DNA of 64,000 bases from Nocardioides albus (lineage in GTDB: Bacteria; Actinomycetota; Actinomycetes; Propionibacteriales; Nocardioidaceae). Made by a program: the position numbers and the translations under genes. Position 1 is the stretch's first letter; each line of letters begins with the position of its first letter. This document shows positions 8,561 through 16,947 of this stretch, piece after piece. The notes under the pieces are model-generated. The model was not told where the DNA came from and made no database searches. It worked only from the letters and a program-made list of their open reading frames with translations. The stretch lies in the NCBI RefSeq assembly GCF_014648255.1, contig NZ_BMQT01000009.1, forward strand, positions 62,001 to 126,000, written 5' to 3'.

Positions 8561-9859
8561 ATGAACGAGACCGTCGACCAACTCCTCACCGGGCCACCTG
8601 TGGGTGCGTCCGAGAGTGAGCTGGTCGACTGGATCACTCGGCTCGAAGAGGTCAAGTGCGTCGCCGAGGCGGTGCAGGCACAAGCAGCGGTACGCCTCGA
8701 GGACGCTGTCCGCACACGCCAAGCGGAGGCGGGGATTCCTGCCCGCAAGCTCGGTGAGGGTGTGGCTTCTCAAGTGGCGTTGGCGCGGCGGGTCTCACCC
8801 GTCAAGGGCGCCAGTTTCCTTGGCCTGGCGAAGGTCTTGGTGGCAGAGATGCCGCACACGTACGCGTTGATGAAGACCGGGTTGTTCTCGCAGTGGCAGG
8901 CCAGCATCCTCGCCCGCGAGACCGCCTGCCTCTCGGTCGAGGACCGTCGAGTCATCGACTACCAGCTCTGCGCCCTCAGTGAAGACGGGCAGGCTCCGAA
9001 GGTCGTGGCCATGGGGCCACGGCAGCTCGAGAACGCCGCCAAGAAGCTCGCCATCACCCTCGACCAAGAATCCGTCGTAGCCCGGGCCTCGAACGCGGAT
9101 AGGGACCGCCGGGTCAGCGTCCGACCCGCACCGGACACCATGACCTGGCTCGGCGCACTGCTCCCAGTCAAGGACGGTGTCGCTGTTTATGCGGCGTTGG
9201 ACCAAGCCGCGAAGGCTGCGCAGGCGGCTGGTGATGAGCGAACTCGCGGTCAGGTCATGGCCGACACGTTGGTCGCCAGGGTCACCGGACGCGCCGGCAC
9301 CGAAGGGATGAAGCCTCGGATCGAGGTCAAGATCGTGATGACCGCCGACACCCTCACCAACAACGCTGACCAGCCCGCCATGATCGAGGGCTACGGCCCC
9401 GTCCCCGCCACTTGGGCACGCGAAGCGCTGAACGATGCTGAGGTCTTCGTCCGGAGGTTGTTCACCGACCACGCCGGCCAGTTGGTCGCGATGGAGTCCC
9501 GCTCCCGGAAAGCACCTGACGGGCTGGCGGAGTTCATCACCACCCGCGACGGCGGGACCTGCCGCACCAACGGCTGCGACGCCCCGATCCGCAACGTCGA
9601 CCACGTCGAACGCCACGCAGACGGCGGCACCACCAGCGCCGAGAACCTCCAGGGCCTGTGTGAGCGATGCAATCAAGCCAAGGAAGCCCTCGGCTGGCAA
9701 GCCAGACCCGGACCCGACGGCAGCATCATCACCATCACACCCACCGGACACACCTACACCAGCCCACCACCGGAGGCCTGGCAACCGGACCCACCGCCGC
9801 TGTCCCGAGCAGAGTTCACCCTGCGCGACGTACTCCTCGACCACGACCTCGCCGCCTGA
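8561..9859 (+). CDS. DUF222 / HNH endonuclease domain protein (13E12 family)
   Basis: A 432-residue protein of the DUF222-HNH (13E12 repeat) family that is abundant and multi-copy in actinobacteria. The helical DUF222 region covers roughly 10-300. An HNH nuclease domain near 330-375 shows CRTNGCD, VDHVERHADGGTTSAENL, and LCERCNQAKE, so the metal-binding histidines and the Cys pairs are intact. The family's physiological role is not settled. It is transcribed alone from a near-consensus promoter without a leader. A shorter, damaged relative lies at 41887-42780 on the other strand. Confidence 0.9.
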   Translation: MNETVDQLLTGPPVGASESELVDWITRLEEVKCVAEAVQAQAAVRLEDAVRTRQAEAGIPARKLGEGVASQVALARRVSPVKGASFLGLAKVLVAEMPHTYALMKTGLFSQWQASILARETACLSVEDRRVIDYQLCALSEDGQAPKVVAMGPRQLENAAKKLAITLDQESVVARASNADRDRRVSVRPAPDTMTWLGALLPVKDGVAVYAALDQAAKAAQAAGDERTRGQVMADTLVARVTGRAGTEGMKPRIEVKIVMTADTLTNNADQPAMIEGYGPVPATWAREALNDAEVFVRRLFTDHAGQLVAMESRSRKAPDGLAEFITTRDGGTCRTNGCDAPIRNVDHVERHADGGTTSAENLQGLCERCNQAKEALGWQARPGPDGSIITITPTGHTYTSPPPEAWQPDPPPLSRAEFTLRDVLLDHDLAA

Positions 9860-9894
9860 CATCCAGGCGCTGGGAACTTTCTGCAGATCAGTGC

Positions 9895-9926
9895 TTGACC
9901 TTGACGCAGCGTCAGGGCTGCACGCT
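9895..9926 (+). promoter_or_regulatory. MerR-type operator-promoter of the DUF1048 gene
   Basis: A -35 TTGACC at 9895-9900 overlaps the dyad CCTTGACGC-A-GCGTCAGGG (9899-9917; one mismatch). A weak -10 (CACGCT, 9921-9926) follows at about 20 bp, longer than the usual 17. A dyad filling an overlong spacer is the classic layout for MerR-family activators. No MerR gene is in the window. Confidence 0.6.
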
Positions 9927-9981
9927 TCTTTCACGGCCCCAAACCGGGAGCCGAGCGAAGAACACGATCAAGGAGCACGAC

Positions 9982-10314
9982 ATGACCAACTTCCTCACCC
10001 GCATTCTCGGCGACAAGAAGGCCTGGAAGCGCATGGAGGCCCGCGCCGCCGAGCTGCCCGCGGACTACCGCACCGTCTACTCGGAGATGAAGAGCTACAT
10101 GTGGCGATTCACCGCCGGCGACGGCATGGACATCGTCGCCATCCTCCGCGACATTCTCGACCTGTTCGAGACCGAGGCGGCCGCCGGACGCTCGGTCATC
10201 GAGGTCACCGGGACCGACCTCGCCGCCTTCTGCGACGCCCGACTGCCCGAGAACAACGTCTACCAGGAGACGCTGCGGGCAACCCTCGACAAGGTCGTCG
10301 TCAAGCTCGTCTGA
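9982..10314 (+). CDS. DUF1048 family small cytoplasmic protein
   Basis: A 110-residue soluble protein of the DUF1048 family, mostly helical, starting MTNFLTRILGDKKAWKRM. It has the family's pattern of a charged N-terminal helix, YSEMKSYMW near residue 36, and a C-terminal TLRATLDKVVVKLV. Function is unknown; relatives usually sit beside a PadR-type repressor and are made under stress or drug exposure, but no PadR gene is here. An AGGAG ribosome site at 9971-9975 sets the start. Longer in-frame starts would run back into the HNH gene region. The upstream MerR-type dyad suggests induction by a small molecule or oxidant (inference). Confidence 0.8.
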   Translation: MTNFLTRILGDKKAWKRMEARAAELPADYRTVYSEMKSYMWRFTAGDGMDIVAILRDILDLFETEAAAGRSVIEVTGTDLAAFCDARLPENNVYQETLRATLDKVVVKLV

Positions 10315-10336
10315 GCCCGGTGATGCTCACCCTCAC

Positions 10337-10378
10337 ATCCCCTGTCGCGAGCCGAGAGATCCGCTCGCGGCAGGGGAT
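10337..10378 (+). terminator. Strong hairpin terminator after the DUF1048 gene
   Basis: A 16-bp stem: ATCCCCTGTCGCGAGC at 10337-10352 pairs with 10363-10378 (one G-U pair), with a 10-nt loop. It separates the DUF1048 gene from the symporter gene. Confidence 0.75.
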
Positions 10379-10498
10379 ACGGCTTCGCCGGCCGAAATGT
10401 CCGGATAAGTCTGTCGCTCACCCCTCCCGCATGGTCCACTGTGACGCACGTCTCTTCTGGTCGCCCCTGGCGGCGGCCCCGCATGCTGGAGGAACACA

Positions 10499-11395
10499 GT
10501 GAACGACTCGGCCCTGCTCTCGGTCGGCCTCCCCATCGCGTTGGCCATCATCATGTTCGGGCTCGGTCTGAGCCTGACGCCGGGAGACTTCCGCCGGGTC
10601 GTACGCACCCCGCGAGCCGTCTTCGTCGCGCTCACCCTCCAGATCCTGGTGCTGCCGCTGATCGCCTTCGGCCTAGTCGTGGTCGCGGACGTGGATCCGC
10701 TGATCGCCGTCGGCGTCATGCTGCTGGCCGCCTCGCCCGGCGGGACCACGGCGAACCTGTTCAGCCACCTCTTCCGCGGTGACGTCGCGCTCAACGTCAC
10801 CCTGACGGCGGTCAACTCGGTGCTCGCGGCGGTCTCCATCCCGCTGATCACCAACGCCGCGATCGCCTACTTCGACGCCGGCGACACCCTGGGCCTGCAG
10901 TTCGGCAAGGTGGTCCAGGTCATCGCGATCGTGCTCGTCCCTGTCGGCATCGGGATGCTCGTTCGAAGCCGGTCGGAGACGTTCGCCGCGCGGGCGGACA
11001 AACCGGTCCGGATCTTCTCGATCGTGGTCCTGGTCATGGTCTCGGTCGGCGCGATCCTCGGCGAGCGGGAGAACATCGCCGGCTACCTCCAGGAGATCGG
11101 CGTGGTCGTGACGCTGTTCTGCTGCGCGAGCCTCTTCCTGGGCTACCTCGGCGCCCGGGTCTTCAGGCTCGGCCAGGAGCAGGCGATCGCGACCTCGATG
11201 GAGGTCGGGATCCACAACACGACGGTGGCCCTCACGATCGCCCTGAGCGTGCTCGACAACACGACCGTCGCCATCCCGGCCGCGGTCTACAGCATCGTGA
11301 TGTACGTGCTCGCCACCGCCTTCGGCTTCCTCATCACCCGCACCCGCATCGCTCGGCCCACCGCGCCGCACGACGTCACCACCACCAGACGGTGA
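10499..11395 (+). CDS. Bile acid:sodium symporter family (BASS) protein
   Basis: Predicted 298-residue membrane transporter with nine or ten hydrophobic segments. It has the family's MFGLGLSLTPGDF near residue 18, the unwound-helix segment ASPGGTTANLFSHL near 80-93, and MEVGIHNTTVALTIAL near 238, as in bacterial BASS/SBF proteins that use sodium to move organic anions. A GGAGGA ribosome site precedes the GTG start. The last codons are immediately followed by the reverse-strand MFS gene, whose open frame runs antisense across most of this gene. Substrate is unknown; bile acids are unlikely in an environmental actinobacterium, while keto acids or organic sulfur compounds are possible. Confidence 0.9.
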   Translation: MNDSALLSVGLPIALAIIMFGLGLSLTPGDFRRVVRTPRAVFVALTLQILVLPLIAFGLVVVADVDPLIAVGVMLLAASPGGTTANLFSHLFRGDVALNVTLTAVNSVLAAVSIPLITNAAIAYFDAGDTLGLQFGKVVQVIAIVLVPVGIGMLVRSRSETFAARADKPVRIFSIVVLVMVSVGAILGERENIAGYLQEIGVVVTLFCCASLFLGYLGARVFRLGQEQAIATSMEVGIHNTTVALTIALSVLDNTTVAIPAAVYSIVMYVLATAFGFLITRTRIARPTAPHDVTTTRR

Positions 11396-12826
11396 CGACT
11401 GCGCGCTCCCAGCATCGGCGCGCCGCGGATAGGAGTACCAGGATCCGACCGCACCGAGCGCGAGCAGGAAGAGACAGACCAGCGTGAAGGCAGCGGTGAC
11501 GGCATCGACACCGTCTGCCGGCACCTTCGCGGCGAGCACTGCCGCCCCCAGACCGGGCGGCAGCAGCGCGGTCAGCAGCGTGAGGGCGACGGCGAGACTG
11601 AGGACGTTGCCGGTGTTCTGCAGCATCAGCCGGGTGGCGTTGACGACGCCGAGCGCCTCCTCCGGGGCACGCTCCAGCAGGACCGTGGCATTGGTCCCGA
11701 TGAACAGGCCCGTCGCCAGCCCGACGATCGCGAGGGTCGCCATCACCAGCCAGGTCTGCTCGAGATGGATCGCGAGCGCCACCAGGGCGACACCGCACGT
11801 GCCCACCACCGACCCGCCGGACATGATCTGGTGTGCCGTCCAACGGCGTGAGAGCCGGCCGAGTGTCAGCGAGGCGAGGATCATCCCGATCGGCATCGGC
11901 AGCAGCATCATCCCGGCCGTGCCGGGGGCGACGCCGATCACGCTCTGGAAGTAGAGGCTGGCCAGCACGATCAGCGGGAACCTTCCGGCGCCGGTGAAGA
12001 AACCGGCCAGAAAGAGCCTCCCCACCCGGCGGATGACGACCACGTCGACCACCGGCGCTGCCGCCCGTCGTTCGATGAGCAGGAGGATCGGAACCAGCAG
12101 GATCGACCCCACGATGCAGGCGATCACCAGCGGATGGAGCCAACCGAGATCCGTCATCGACGTGATCCCGAGCGTCAGCATGACCACGCCGACCATGATC
12201 ACCAGGTTGCCGGGGAGGTCGATCCCGACGGCGCGCTTGTCCACCACAGGGCGCGGCAGCAGCGCATGTCCGGCCGCAAGGGCGATCAGACAGACCGGCA
12301 CGTTGAACCAGAACACCCACTGCCAGCCGATGTGGTCGACGATCAGGCCACCGACCGTCGGCCCGACCAGGTTGGCGGTCGGGAACGAGGCGGCGTACAG
12401 GCCCATGGCACCACCCAGGGAGGCGCGCGGGAAGGCCTGATGGATGAGGGTGGCGCCGTTGCCGATGAGCACCGCGCCACCGATCGCGGAGACCACACGA
12501 AGCCCGATGAGCACCTCGACGTTCGGCGCGATACCGGCCAGCAGGCTCGTCACCGAGAAGATCACCAGGCCGCTCAGGTAGAGCCCCCGCTGCCCCCAGA
12601 CATCGCTGAGGCGACCGAAGAGGAGCAGGCAGGCGGTGTTGGCGACCATGTAGGAGAGCAGCAGCCAGCTCCCCTCCGTCGAGCTCGCCTCGAACTCTCT
12701 GCTCAGTGTCGGCAGCGCGACGTTCAGCGAGCTGGCGTTGAGCGCCATCACCGCGCTGACCAGGCAGACCACGATCAAGGTGGAACGCGCTGCGGCCGTC
12801 ACTTCGGTGGGTTGGGACTCACTCAT
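10673..12826 (-). CDS. DHA2-type MFS multidrug efflux transporter with run-on C-terminus
   Basis: The first 480 or so residues are a typical 14-helix EmrB/QacA drug-proton antiporter: NVALPTLSREF at 33-43, GRLSDVWGQRGLY (motif A) near 75, and GPTVGGLIVDHIGWQWVFWFNVP (motif C region, quoted as separate parts GPTVGGL and WQWVFWFN) near 150. A strong AGGAGG site fixes the ATG at 12826. The conserved part ends near 11392, exactly where the convergent symporter gene stops, but no in-frame stop occurs there. The frame stays open for a further 240 codons, antisense to the symporter gene, to 10673. A small frameshift would end it at 11376 instead. The tail is charged and unlike any transporter domain, so it is probably not functional. 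Confidence 0.8.
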   Translation of the reverse strand: MSESQPTEVTAAARSTLIVVCLVSAVMALNASSLNVALPTLSREFEASSTEGSWLLLSYMVANTACLLLFGRLSDVWGQRGLYLSGLVIFSVTSLLAGIAPNVEVLIGLRVVSAIGGAVLIGNGATLIHQAFPRASLGGAMGLYAASFPTANLVGPTVGGLIVDHIGWQWVFWFNVPVCLIALAAGHALLPRPVVDKRAVGIDLPGNLVIMVGVVMLTLGITSMTDLGWLHPLVIACIVGSILLVPILLLIERRAAAPVVDVVVIRRVGRLFLAGFFTGAGRFPLIVLASLYFQSVIGVAPGTAGMMLLPMPIGMILASLTLGRLSRRWTAHQIMSGGSVVGTCGVALVALAIHLEQTWLVMATLAIVGLATGLFIGTNATVLLERAPEEALGVVNATRLMLQNTGNVLSLAVALTLLTALLPPGLGAAVLAAKVPADGVDAVTAAFTLVCLFLLALGAVGSWYSYPRRADAGSAQSSPSGGGDVVRRGGPSDAGAGDEEAEGGGEHVHHDAVDRGRDGDGRVVEHAQGDREGHRRVVDPDLHRGRDRLLLAEPEDPGAEVAQEEARAAEQRHDHADLLEVAGDVLPLAEDRADRDHDQDHDREDPDRFVRPRGERLRPASNEHPDADRDEHDRDDLDHLAELQAQGVAGVEVGDRGVGDQRDGDRREHRVDRRQGDVERDVTAEEVAEQVRRGPAGRGGQQHDADGDQRIHVRDHD

Positions 12827-12936
12827 GCAACCTCCTGCGCCGCGCAGCACGGCGCCACGTGCGTCGTACGCCTCGGCACGACCTGTGTCGAGCGGGGGCG
12901 TCCTGGAAAGAAAGTCCGATATCCGGATTGTGACCC

Positions 12937-12993
12937 TTGACACACCCGTTCGGCGACTCAATGATGAATCCCATCCTAGAGCGTGATTCTAGA
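12937..12993 (+). promoter_or_regulatory. Promoter and TetR-like operator of the ABC/catabolic operon
   Basis: The -35 TTGACA (12937-12942) and -10-like AATGAT (12960-12965) are 17 bp apart. Just downstream, 12975-12993 carries CCTAGAG-CGTGA-TTCTAGA, a 7-5-7 imperfect palindrome. It matches the palindrome at 23634-23652 at 14 of 19 positions, including TGATTCTAGA throughout. Binding here would block transcription of the operon starting at 13052. The 225-bp gap from 12827 holds no gene. Confidence 0.6.
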
Positions 12994-13051
12994 TTGAGCC
13001 ACCAGCATCCGCGGCCGGCACCCGATCGCGGAACGAACGGGAGGGTCCGAT

Positions 13052-14074
13052 ATGAGAGCACCGACTGGGTCCGCGAATGAGCCGCTCCTGCGGATCGAGG
13101 ACCTCCATGTTGAGTTTCGGACCGGGGGTGGCACGGTCGAGGCGCTGAACGCCGTCGACCTCTGGATCGACGCGGGCGAGACGGTCGCCGTCGTCGGCGA
13201 GTCGGGCTCCGGCAAGAGCGTCACGGCGCTCGCCGTCCTCGGCCTGCTGGGCAACGGCCGGGTCAGCGGCGGCCGGATCACCTGGGACGGCAAGGACATC
13301 ACCGGCGCCTCCAACAGCGACATGCGCAGCGTCCGGGGCAAGGACATCTCGGTGATCTTCCAGGATCCGATGACCTCTCTCGACCCGCTCTTCACGATCG
13401 GCCACCAGCTCGTCGAGGCCTATCGGATCCACCACGACGTCTCGAAGCGGCAAGCACGCGAGCGCGCGGTCGAGCTGCTCGATCTCGTCGGCATCCCGGA
13501 GCCCGAGACCAAGGTCAAGGCCTATCCCCACCAGCTCTCCGGCGGGCAGCGGCAGCGGGTCATGATCGCCGGCGCGCTCGCCTGCGACCCGCGCCTGCTC
13601 ATCGCCGATGAACCGACCACAGCCCTCGACGTGACCGTCGAAGCCCAGGTCCTCGCCCTGATCCGCGACCTCCAGGAACGGACCGGGGTCGGGCTGATGC
13701 TCATCACCCACGACATGGGCGTGGTCGCCGAGATGGCCGACCGGGTGGTCGTCTTCTACGCCGGGCAGGTCGTCGAGGCAGGCACCGCGGACGAGATCCT
13801 CGACCGACCGCAGCACCCTTACACCCGAGCCCTGCTCGACGCGATCCCGCGACGCGACACCCCGCGCGACCAGGAGATGCCGGCGATCCCGGGCGCGGTC
13901 CCGGCGCTCAACGAGATGCCCAGCGGCTGCCGCTTCGCCACCCGTTGCTCCGAGGCCGGCCCCGAGTGCGCAGAGCCCCAGCCGCTGCGGGACCTCGACG
14001 GGCGACAGGTCCGCTGCTGGCGCCCCGACGAGGACCACGGCGTTCTCGCCTCGATGGCGGAGGTGGCCCGATGA
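13052..14074 (+). CDS. Peptide/nickel-type ABC transporter ATPase (DppD/OppD-like)
   Basis: A 340-residue ABC ATPase of the oligopeptide family, one of a pair that drives the membrane permeases encoded just downstream. Walker A GESGSGKSV is near residues 50-58, the signature LSGGQRQR near 161-168, and Walker B LLIADEPTTALD near 183. The C-terminal oligopeptide motif with Cys residues (CRFATRCSEAGPEC) typical of DppD/OppD, where some members bind an iron-sulfur cluster, is complete. It is the first gene of a ten-gene run to 22858. It overlaps the next gene by ATGA. Confidence 0.93.
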   Translation: MRAPTGSANEPLLRIEDLHVEFRTGGGTVEALNAVDLWIDAGETVAVVGESGSGKSVTALAVLGLLGNGRVSGGRITWDGKDITGASNSDMRSVRGKDISVIFQDPMTSLDPLFTIGHQLVEAYRIHHDVSKRQARERAVELLDLVGIPEPETKVKAYPHQLSGGQRQRVMIAGALACDPRLLIADEPTTALDVTVEAQVLALIRDLQERTGVGLMLITHDMGVVAEMADRVVVFYAGQVVEAGTADEILDRPQHPYTRALLDAIPRRDTPRDQEMPAIPGAVPALNEMPSGCRFATRCSEAGPECAEPQPLRDLDGRQVRCWRPDEDHGVLASMAEVAR

Positions 14075-15072
14075 TCGTCCCCGGCGCGACTCCTCTCGTC
14101 GAGGCCCACGGACTCGTCAAGCACTTCGGCGACGGCAAGGGTCTCTTCACTCCCCAACGGCCACCGGTACGCGCCGTCGACGGGGTCTCCCTGACCATCA
14201 ATCGCGGAGAGACGCTCGGCCTGGTCGGCGAGTCCGGCTCCGGCAAGTCGACGCTCGGACGCCTGATCCTGCGGCTGATCGAGCCGACCAGCGGCACGGT
14301 CACCTTCGACGGTCAAGACATCGCCACCCTCTCCAAGAGCAGGCTCACTCAGCTTCGCAAGCGCATGCAGCTCGTCTTCCAGGACCCGTTCAGCTCCTTC
14401 AACCCGCGGATGACCATCGCGCAGGTGCTGACCGAGCCCATGCTCGTCCACGGCATGGGCGACAGGGCCAGCCGGATCAAACGCGCCAAGGAGCTGCTGG
14501 ACCTGGTCGGGCTCCCCTCGTTCGCGATGGAGCGCTATCCGCACCAGTTCTCCGGCGGCCAGGCTCAGCGGATCGGGATCGCTCGGGCGCTCTCGACCGA
14601 CCCGGACCTCATCGTCTGCGACGAGGCGGTCAGCGCTCTCGACGTCTCCGTGCAGGCACAGGTGCTCAACCTGCTCAAGGAGGTCCAGCGCGAGCTCGGC
14701 CTCTCCTACCTCTTCATCGCCCACGACCTCAACGTGGTGCGCTACATCTCCGATCGAGTCTGCGTGATGTACCTCGGCAAGCTCGCCGAGGTTGCCCACG
14801 CCGACGACATCAGCGAGCGACCGAGACATCCCTACTCCCAGGCGCTGATGGCGTCGATCCCCTCCCCCGACGCCCACCACGAGCTGCGTACGCCGCTGGC
14901 CGGTGAGATCCCCAGCCCGCGCCGGCCACCTGCCGGTTGCCGGTTCCATCCACGCTGCAGCCAGCGGATCGACGGCTGTGACCGCGACGAGCCGGAGCTG
15001 CTGACCATCGGTAGCAACAGCGAGGCCCGCAGCGTCGCCTGCCACCTCTTCGACCCCACTTCAGCGAGGTGA
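14071..15072 (+). CDS. Peptide/nickel-type ABC transporter ATPase (DppF/OppF-like)
   Basis: The 333-residue partner of the preceding ATPase. Walker A GESGSGKST is near 52-60, the Q-loop QLVFQDPFSSFNPRM near 108, a signature FSGGQAQR near 158, and a Walker B VCDEAVSALD. The C-terminal Cys motif (CRFHPRCSQRIDGC) is again present. Its signature helix reads GGQAQR rather than GGQRQR, a common variant. Start chosen at the ATGA overlap with the upstream gene; four bases separate its stop from the permease gene. Confidence 0.93.
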   Translation: MIVPGATPLVEAHGLVKHFGDGKGLFTPQRPPVRAVDGVSLTINRGETLGLVGESGSGKSTLGRLILRLIEPTSGTVTFDGQDIATLSKSRLTQLRKRMQLVFQDPFSSFNPRMTIAQVLTEPMLVHGMGDRASRIKRAKELLDLVGLPSFAMERYPHQFSGGQAQRIGIARALSTDPDLIVCDEAVSALDVSVQAQVLNLLKEVQRELGLSYLFIAHDLNVVRYISDRVCVMYLGKLAEVAHADDISERPRHPYSQALMASIPSPDAHHELRTPLAGEIPSPRRPPAGCRFHPRCSQRIDGCDRDEPELLTIGSNSEARSVACHLFDPTSAR

Positions 15073-15076
15073 TCGC

Positions 15077-16039
15077 ATGCTTCTCTACGCCGGACGACGT
15101 CTGACCTACGGCCTGCTGGTGCTCGCCCTGGTCGCCGTGCTGGTCTTCCTCATCATCCGCCTGATCCCTGGCGACGTCGTCCGGCTCCAGCTGGCCGACG
15201 CCCCCGGAGTCACCCAGGCCCAGATCGACCAGCGGACCGCCGAGCTCGGGTTGGACGAGCCGATCCTGACCCAGTTCGGCCACTTCGTGGGCGGGCTGCT
15301 CCACGGCGACCTGGGCACCTCGTTCGAGGATGGTCGACCGGTCACGACCAAGATCCTCGAGCGCCTGCCGGCCACCCTCGAGCTCGGTCTGCTCGCCATC
15401 CTCTTCGGCGTCCTGCTCGGAGTGCCGTTCGGCATGCTCTCCGCGATCCGACACCACAGCATCACCGACAACGTGATGCGCTTCCTCGCGGTCATCGGGA
15501 TGTCGCTGCCGAACTTCTGGCTGGCGCTCCTCCTGATCACCTTCCTGGCTCTGTGGTTCGGCTGGTCCCCACCTCTGGTCTACGTCTCCCCGACCGAAGA
15601 CCTCGGACAGAACCTGGTCCACATGCTGCTCCCGGCGATCGCTCTGGGCGCCGCGACGATGGCGAGCATCGCCCGGATGCTGCGGTCCTCGCTGCTGGAG
15701 GTGCTCGGCTCCAACTTCATCCGGACCATCCGCTCCCGCGGCGCGTCCGAGCGCGTGGTCGTGCTCAAGCACGCCGGCCGAAGCTCGATGATCCCGGTCT
15801 TCACCGTGCTCGGCCTGCAGGTCGGTCACATCCTCGGCGGCACCGTCATCCTCGAGCGGATCTTCGCCATCCCGGGTATGGGGTCGCTGATCTTCGAGGC
15901 GGTCGGGCAGCGCGACTACCCCGTCATCCTCGGCTGCGTCATCTTCTACGGCGCGATCTTCATCCTCGTCAACGTCGTGGTCGACCTGCTCTACGCGGTC
16001 ATCGACCCCCGGATCCGGTACGAAGGAGCCACCGCATGA
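15077..16039 (+). CDS. Peptide/nickel-type ABC permease (DppB/OppB-like)
   Basis: A 320-residue inner-membrane permease. It opens with the family's single helix plus LIPGDVVRLQL, followed by a long external loop ending FGHFVGGLLHGDLGTSF, then five more helices. The cytoplasmic EAA loop that docks onto the ATPases is FIRTIRSRGASERVVVLKHA, and the C-terminal GGTVILERIFAIPGMG segment is typical of DppB. It is followed by the partner permease with an ATGA overlap. Confidence 0.93.
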   Translation: MLLYAGRRLTYGLLVLALVAVLVFLIIRLIPGDVVRLQLADAPGVTQAQIDQRTAELGLDEPILTQFGHFVGGLLHGDLGTSFEDGRPVTTKILERLPATLELGLLAILFGVLLGVPFGMLSAIRHHSITDNVMRFLAVIGMSLPNFWLALLLITFLALWFGWSPPLVYVSPTEDLGQNLVHMLLPAIALGAATMASIARMLRSSLLEVLGSNFIRTIRSRGASERVVVLKHAGRSSMIPVFTVLGLQVGHILGGTVILERIFAIPGMGSLIFEAVGQRDYPVILGCVIFYGAIFILVNVVVDLLYAVIDPRIRYEGATA

Positions 16040-16923
16040 GCATTGCAATCTCCGGAACCGCGCGTGCCGCCCGCCGCCCCAAGACCCGCAGCGGCCTGGT
16101 CCGGTTCGCCACCGAACAGCCGCTCGGCGCCATCGCCCTCGTCCTGATCACGCTCTTCGTGGTCGTCGCCGTCCTGGCGCCCTGGATCGCTCCGTACGAC
16201 CCGCTCGCCCAGGACCGGGTCAACATCCTGACCCCGCCCGGGGTCGGCGGCCATCCCGCAGGCACCGACGAGCTCGGCCGAGACGTCTTGAGCCGGTCGC
16301 TCTACGGCGCCCGGACCTCGCTGCTGATCGCGGTCGCCACCCTCGCCCTCGGGGGACTGATCGGTCTGGTCATCGGGGTCGTCTCCGGCTACTTCGGCGG
16401 CACCTGGGTCGACTCCGTCCTGCAGCGGATCATGGACGCGCTGATGGCGATCCCCTCGATCGTGCTGCTGCTCTTCGTGGCCGCCCTGCTCGGGCCGAGC
16501 GTACGCAACACCGTGATCGCCCTGAGCCTGCTGGTGATCCCCTCGATCAACCGTGTGGCACGCGGCGAGATGCTCCGCATCCGTGAGGAGCCGTACGTCG
16601 AGGCCGCCCGCTCGGTCGGCTGCAGCACCCCGCGGATCCTGGTCCGCTACGGCTTGCCGAACCTGATGGCCCCGCTCTTCGTCATGGGCTCCCTGCTCTT
16701 CGCCGTCATCCTCATCGCCGAGTCCGCTCTCAGCTTCTTGGGCATCGGCACCCCGCCACCCACGCCCTCGTGGGGCCGGATGCTCAGCGAAGGCCGCAGC
16801 CAGCTCGAGATCGCTCCGTGGATGACCGTCGTTCCCGGTCTGATCCTCTCCGTGTCCGTCCTGGCGTTCAACCTGCTCGGTGACGCCATGCGCGACTTCC
16901 TCGACCCCAAACAGCGCCGCTAG
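16036..16923 (+). CDS. Peptide/nickel-type ABC permease (DppC/OppC-like)
   Basis: A 295-residue permease partner. It has the N-terminal OppC helix, then APYDPLAQD and the HPAGTDELGRDVLSRSLYGARTS block (given here in parts HPAGTDELGRD and SRSLYGARTS), the most conserved feature of DppC proteins. The EAA loop is YVEAARSVGCSTPRILVRY and the end LLGDAMRDFLDPKQRR is canonical. The stop is 24 bases before the binding-protein start, so binding protein and membrane parts share a transcript. Confidence 0.93.
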   Translation: MSIAISGTARAARRPKTRSGLVRFATEQPLGAIALVLITLFVVVAVLAPWIAPYDPLAQDRVNILTPPGVGGHPAGTDELGRDVLSRSLYGARTSLLIAVATLALGGLIGLVIGVVSGYFGGTWVDSVLQRIMDALMAIPSIVLLLFVAALLGPSVRNTVIALSLLVIPSINRVARGEMLRIREEPYVEAARSVGCSTPRILVRYGLPNLMAPLFVMGSLLFAVILIAESALSFLGIGTPPPTPSWGRMLSEGRSQLEIAPWMTVVPGLILSVSVLAFNLLGDAMRDFLDPKQRR

Positions 16924-16947
16924 CCCATCCCATCCAAGGAGTCCGTG

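Noticed and set aside
10673..11392. A real extra C-terminal domain on the MFS transporter
   Set aside because: The residues are charged, low-complexity and exactly antisense to the symporter gene; more likely a lost stop or a frameshift. Kept as a finding rather than a domain call.
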